35,013 nucleotides of DNA from NAT127 sp041655035. GTDB lineage: Bacteria; Pseudomonadota; Gammaproteobacteria; Pseudomonadales; Porticoccaceae. Within the stretch, counting starts at the first letter, position 1. Each line of letters opens with the position of its first letter. The stretch is taken from positions 1 through 35,013 of the forward strand of contig JBAZCN010000021.1 of NCBI GenBank assembly GCA_041655035.1, read 5' to 3'. Below the pieces are notes generated by a model. It saw only the letters and a program-made list of their open reading frames with translations, was not told the origin of the DNA and did not search any database. Both the position numbers and the translations under genes were made by a program. Positions 33,060 to 35,013 of the stretch are shown piece after piece.

Positions 33060-33061
33060 GC
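33021..33061. other. Hairpin plus GTTAGGC: possible compact attC or cassette boundary
   Basis: GTTAATGAGGT and ACCTCATTAAC form a perfect 11-bp inverted repeat around TAATCGC, followed by ATACT and GTTAGGC (33055-33061). GTTAGGC is the commonest right-hand core site of integron attC and attI sites, and the next gene ends in a good attC, so this should be the left boundary of that cassette. A left-hand core is poor (TTCTAAT), and no extrahelical base is visible, so a full attC here is uncertain. Confidence 0.45.
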
Positions 33062-33106
33062 AGTAGAAAAAAATAAGGGCCTCGAAGAAAACTAGGAGGA
33101 ATAACG

Positions 33107-34192
33107 ATGGCGTGGTATCTAAGAAAGTCTGTATCGGTCGGTCCGATCAGGCTCAACCTTTCTAAGGGTGGCATTGGAACCTCTGTGGGTGTCACTGGAT
33201 TTCGCGTCGGCATGCGTCCTGATGGCTCGTCGTATGTGCATGCAGGTAGGCATGGCTTGTATATGCGTGAGGAGCTTGGTGGGGGAAGAGGCCGAAATCA
33301 AGCGGTGCCACTTCAGTCCGCAGAGCTACCTCCTACCCAGAAGTTCGATGCTGTAAGCACGCGTGATCTGACCAGCCCCGAAAGAAAAGAGCTTATTGAT
33401 CGCCTGAACAAGTCTTACAAGGATTTCAGACTCGATTATTTGGTTTTCGTAGTTGCCGCAATAGCTTTCGGAGTCGCTTGGCTTAATGATAGTCAACTTG
33501 GAATGCTTATCTCTGGCGGTGTCGGTGTCTTGCTTAGTATCGCGGCTTCAGTGTTCGAAGCTCGTAGGCGAACGGTCAAAATCTTCTATGACTTTGAGGC
33601 CGGTGATACGACCTCATTCTCAAAGCTCGTGCAGGCTGCCAATCAGCTCGCCGAATGTAAACGCATTTGGGCGTACGTCGATTCTCGAGATTTAAGATCT
33701 GCCCACGAGTCCAAGGTCAATGCAGGGGCTTCTAGCTTGGTAAAAAGAGAGCCTGCGGCAGTTGGTACTGGAGTGCCACCTTGGGTTGAAACCAATGTAA
33801 CCATCCCAACGCTCAAGGCTAGAGGCGTCACTGCGTATTTTATGCCCGATTGTATTCTGGTGTACGACAGCGCTGGGGTAGGATGCGTAGAGCACGCATC
33901 ACTTTCCTTTACAACAGGTGCCGAACGTTTCATTGAAGATGGGCCAGTTCCATCTGATTCCAATGTGGTAGATCACACATGGAAGTACGCCAACAAACGG
34001 GGCAGTCCTGATCGCCGTTTCAAGGATAATAAAAAAATCCCGATTTGCCTGTACGGAAAGCTAGATCTGAGTACGCCTGCAGGTCTTCTATGTCATCTGC
34101 AAACATCGAAAAGCGATGCGCCGCAAAGTTTCTCGAAGCAGTATTCGGCATACCTGAAGACTATAGGTGTAGGTCGTGCAACTGTCGCCTAA
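33107..34192 (+). CDS. DUF4236 membrane protein, integron cassette gene
   Basis: This 361-residue protein starts with a DUF4236 domain (MAWYLRKSVSVGPIRLNLSK, SVGVTGFRVGMRPDG, residues 1-55). A linker follows, then two adjacent membrane helices at about 110-148 (YLVFVVAAIAFGVAWL and LGMLISGGVGVLLSIAASVF). The roughly 210-residue C-terminal domain is probably cytoplasmic and contains KIFYDFEAG and VTAYFMPDCILVYDSAGVG. DUF4236 has no agreed function. AGGAGG lies 7 bases before the start. The stop codon lies within the left core of the attC that follows, the usual layout of a gene cassette. Codon use is less GC-rich than in acnB, which fits transfer. Confidence 0.75.
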   Translation: MAWYLRKSVSVGPIRLNLSKGGIGTSVGVTGFRVGMRPDGSSYVHAGRHGLYMREELGGGRGRNQAVPLQSAELPPTQKFDAVSTRDLTSPERKELIDRLNKSYKDFRLDYLVFVVAAIAFGVAWLNDSQLGMLISGGVGVLLSIAASVFEARRRTVKIFYDFEAGDTTSFSKLVQAANQLAECKRIWAYVDSRDLRSAHESKVNAGASSLVKREPAAVGTGVPPWVETNVTIPTLKARGVTAYFMPDCILVYDSAGVGCVEHASLSFTTGAERFIEDGPVPSDSNVVDHTWKYANKRGSPDRRFKDNKKIPICLYGKLDLSTPAGLLCHLQTSKSDAPQSFSKQYSAYLKTIGVGRATVA

Positions 34193-34258
34193 CAAGTGCA
34201 TGTTGCCGGACTGGTTTTCCGCTGCGCTCCAAACCAGCCACAAATGCGGGCGTTAAAT
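34187..34258 (+). other. attC recombination site, cassette 1
   Basis: A 72-base attC. The left core GCCTAAC (34187-34193) and right core GTTAAAT (34252-34258) fit RYYYAAC and GTTRRRY. Inner arms GCATGTTG and CAAATGC pair with one unpaired G, the extrahelical base that tells the integrase which strand to use. A further stem CTGGTTT/AAACCAG closes a loop. It should be cut between G and TT of the right core by an IntI integrase. Confidence 0.85.
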
Positions 34259-34300
34259 GTCATCGATAGAAATACCGTTTTATATCAAAAGGAATAAATA

Positions 34301-34729
34301 ATGAAAAAGATACTATTTTTAACAGCTCTGAGTATTCTAAGCTTTAACTGCCACGCGGATGGAGTTTGTGATAAAGCATCAAAAGAGTTTGCCGCTGCAG
34401 TTGAAGTGTATAAAAAGGAAGGTGGTATAGCTTTTATGAAACGTATACTAAAAAATGGCCCGCTTGAAAATGACACTAGATCGCTAAGCCAAGCGCAGTC
34501 TCTTGCTCAAATAGAACAGTTTTTTGGTCCTATAGAAACTGCTTCGGTACTGAGTACCAAAGAGCTAGGAGAAAAGTCTTGCTATATAATAGGAATCTTA
34601 GAGTATAAAAATGGCCCTGCATTTGCTGTTGCCAACTACTACAGCGGTTCAAAAGGTGTCGGTGCTACATCAATGTTTTTCCAAACTGAACCAGAGCAAA
34701 TACTACCAAAGGAATTCCTCGTACAGTAA
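34301..34729 (+). CDS. Small exported protein, integron cassette gene
   Basis: This 142-residue protein has a clear signal peptide (MKKILFLTALSILSFNCHA, cleavage about 19). The mature part of about 120 residues includes two helices (KASKEFAAAVEVYKKEGGIA) and then LAQIEQFFGPIETASVL, followed by a beta-rich half (SCYIIGILEYKNGPAFAVANYYS). The layout is like that of small NTF2-type secreted proteins often seen in cassettes, but no family is certain. Mature cysteines are at 23 and 93. AAGGA lies 8 bases before the start. The region is strongly AT-rich next to acnB. It sits between two attC sites, so it is a mobile cassette gene. Confidence 0.75.
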   Translation: MKKILFLTALSILSFNCHADGVCDKASKEFAAAVEVYKKEGGIAFMKRILKNGPLENDTRSLSQAQSLAQIEQFFGPIETASVLSTKELGEKSCYIIGILEYKNGPAFAVANYYSGSKGVGATSMFFQTEPEQILPKEFLVQ

Positions 34730-34731
34730 AC

Positions 34732-34836
34732 ATTTAACAAGGGTAGCCAATTGACCTCCGTAAGCTGTCTTGGTTTTTGCAAAAAGACGCAAAAACGCAA
34801 TCCACCTCACTCCGGCAATTGCTACCGGCGTTATAC
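34732..34836 (+). other. attC recombination site, cassette 2
   Basis: A 105-base attC. The left core is ATTTAAC (34732-34738) and the right core GTTATAC (34830-34836). Arms GGTAGCCAATTG (34742-34753) and CAATTGCTACC (34816-34826) pair fully except for one extra C, again an extrahelical base. The right core departs from GTTRRRY at one position. The loop is long, with TTTTTGC/GCAAAAA complementarity inside. Confidence 0.75.
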
Positions 34837-34859
34837 GCAATCAAGTAATGGAGTTCTGA

Positions 34860-34887
34860 ATGGACATATGGGAAATAGATAAGCTAG
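34860..34887 (+). pseudogene. First codons of a cassette gene cut by IS (DUF6338-like)
   Basis: After the second attC, GGAG and ATG 34860 begin a frame MDIWEIDKL, which resembles the start of DUF6338 membrane proteins (typically MDIW..DKL followed by hydrophobic residues). The frame stops being gene-like at 34888, where the IS end begins. The rest would lie beyond the element outside the window. Nine residues are too few for a firm family call. Confidence 0.4.
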
Positions 34888-35013
34888 TGACCTGCCCGGG
34901 GATTTTCGGACCAGCTAAAACTTGAGAGGATGGCTTCCTGACAAGAGAGGAAGTCATGAAGAAGGGTCGTTTCAGCGAAGAACAAATGGTCAAGCTGCTG
35001 CAGGAGGCTGACC
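34888..35013 (+). mobile_element. Left end of an IS3-family insertion sequence, cut by window edge
   Basis: From 34888 the sequence reads TGACCTGCCC, typical of an IS3-family terminal repeat starting with TG, followed about 60 bases later by an orfA start. It interrupts a cassette gene after its ninth codon. The right end and the target duplication are outside the window, so the exact border is provisional. Confidence 0.6.
34956..35013 (+). CDS. IS3-family transposase OrfA, N-terminus, cut by window edge
   Basis: ATG 34956 with AGAGGA upstream reads MKKGRFSEEQMVKLLQEAD to the window edge. This is the start of the helix-turn-helix protein OrfA of IS3-family elements, which typically begin MKKxRFxEEQIV. 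OrfA normally acts with OrfB through a programmed frameshift to give the full transposase. Confidence 0.8.
   Translation, partial: MKKGRFSEEQMVKLLQEAD

Overview
The window looks like chromosomal DNA of a GC-rich Gammaproteobacterium, probably a marine member of the Cellvibrionales/Halieaceae type. This rests on the housekeeping set (acnB, glnS-cysS, ppiB-lpxH, miaE, rdgC), a TonB module with a DUF3450 protein, and frequent GTG starts. The genus is inference. GC content is high up to about 32.9 kb and falls visibly in the last 2 kb, where integron-type cassettes begin.

Region 1 (1-3.4 kb) is a worn accessory zone. It has a transposase start at the left edge, an FMN reductase, the remains of a Fic-type gene and a HigA-type antitoxin lying head to head, a secreted endonuclease I with an Ada-like zinc domain, and a collapsed membrane glucose dehydrogenase gene. 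Region 2 (3.4-10.2 kb) is a stress and DNA-repair module. A DUF883/ElaB-like protein, a DJ-1/PfpI protein, an alpha/beta hydrolase and a DUF3182 ATP-grasp protein stand next to a divergent ku-ligD operon for non-homologous end joining. Region 3 (10.2-14.3 kb, minus strand) is an operon of TonB, a TPR protein, DUF3450 and a long ExbB/MotA protein, closed by a strong hairpin shared with ligD.

Region 4 (14.4-20.9 kb) holds three short tandem duplications, tRNA-Ser(CGA), a Rap1a/Tai-like secreted protein, a sulfotransferase, a DUF748 protein, rdgC, a YeeN-type YebC protein, a SnoaL-like protein and a deazaflavin-type nitroreductase homologue. Copies of an approximately 77-bp palindromic repeat lie in the gaps. 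Region 5 (21.0-29.7 kb) has the minus-strand run glnS-cysS-GMC oxidoreductase-esterase-YchJ, the divergent ppiB-lpxH pair, another repeat copy, and miaE. The lpxH product has an unusual disordered tail. Region 6 is acnB with a textbook terminator.

Region 7 (32.6 kb to the end) is the most interesting part. Beyond acnB lies an AT-richer array that looks like integron gene cassettes. There is a GTTAGGC boundary, a DUF4236 membrane-protein cassette with a convincing attC, a small secreted-protein cassette with a second attC, and the first codons of a third cassette gene cut by an IS3-family element at the right edge. No integrase is visible in the window, so this may be an array without an integrase (CALIN) or the inner part of a larger chromosomal integron.
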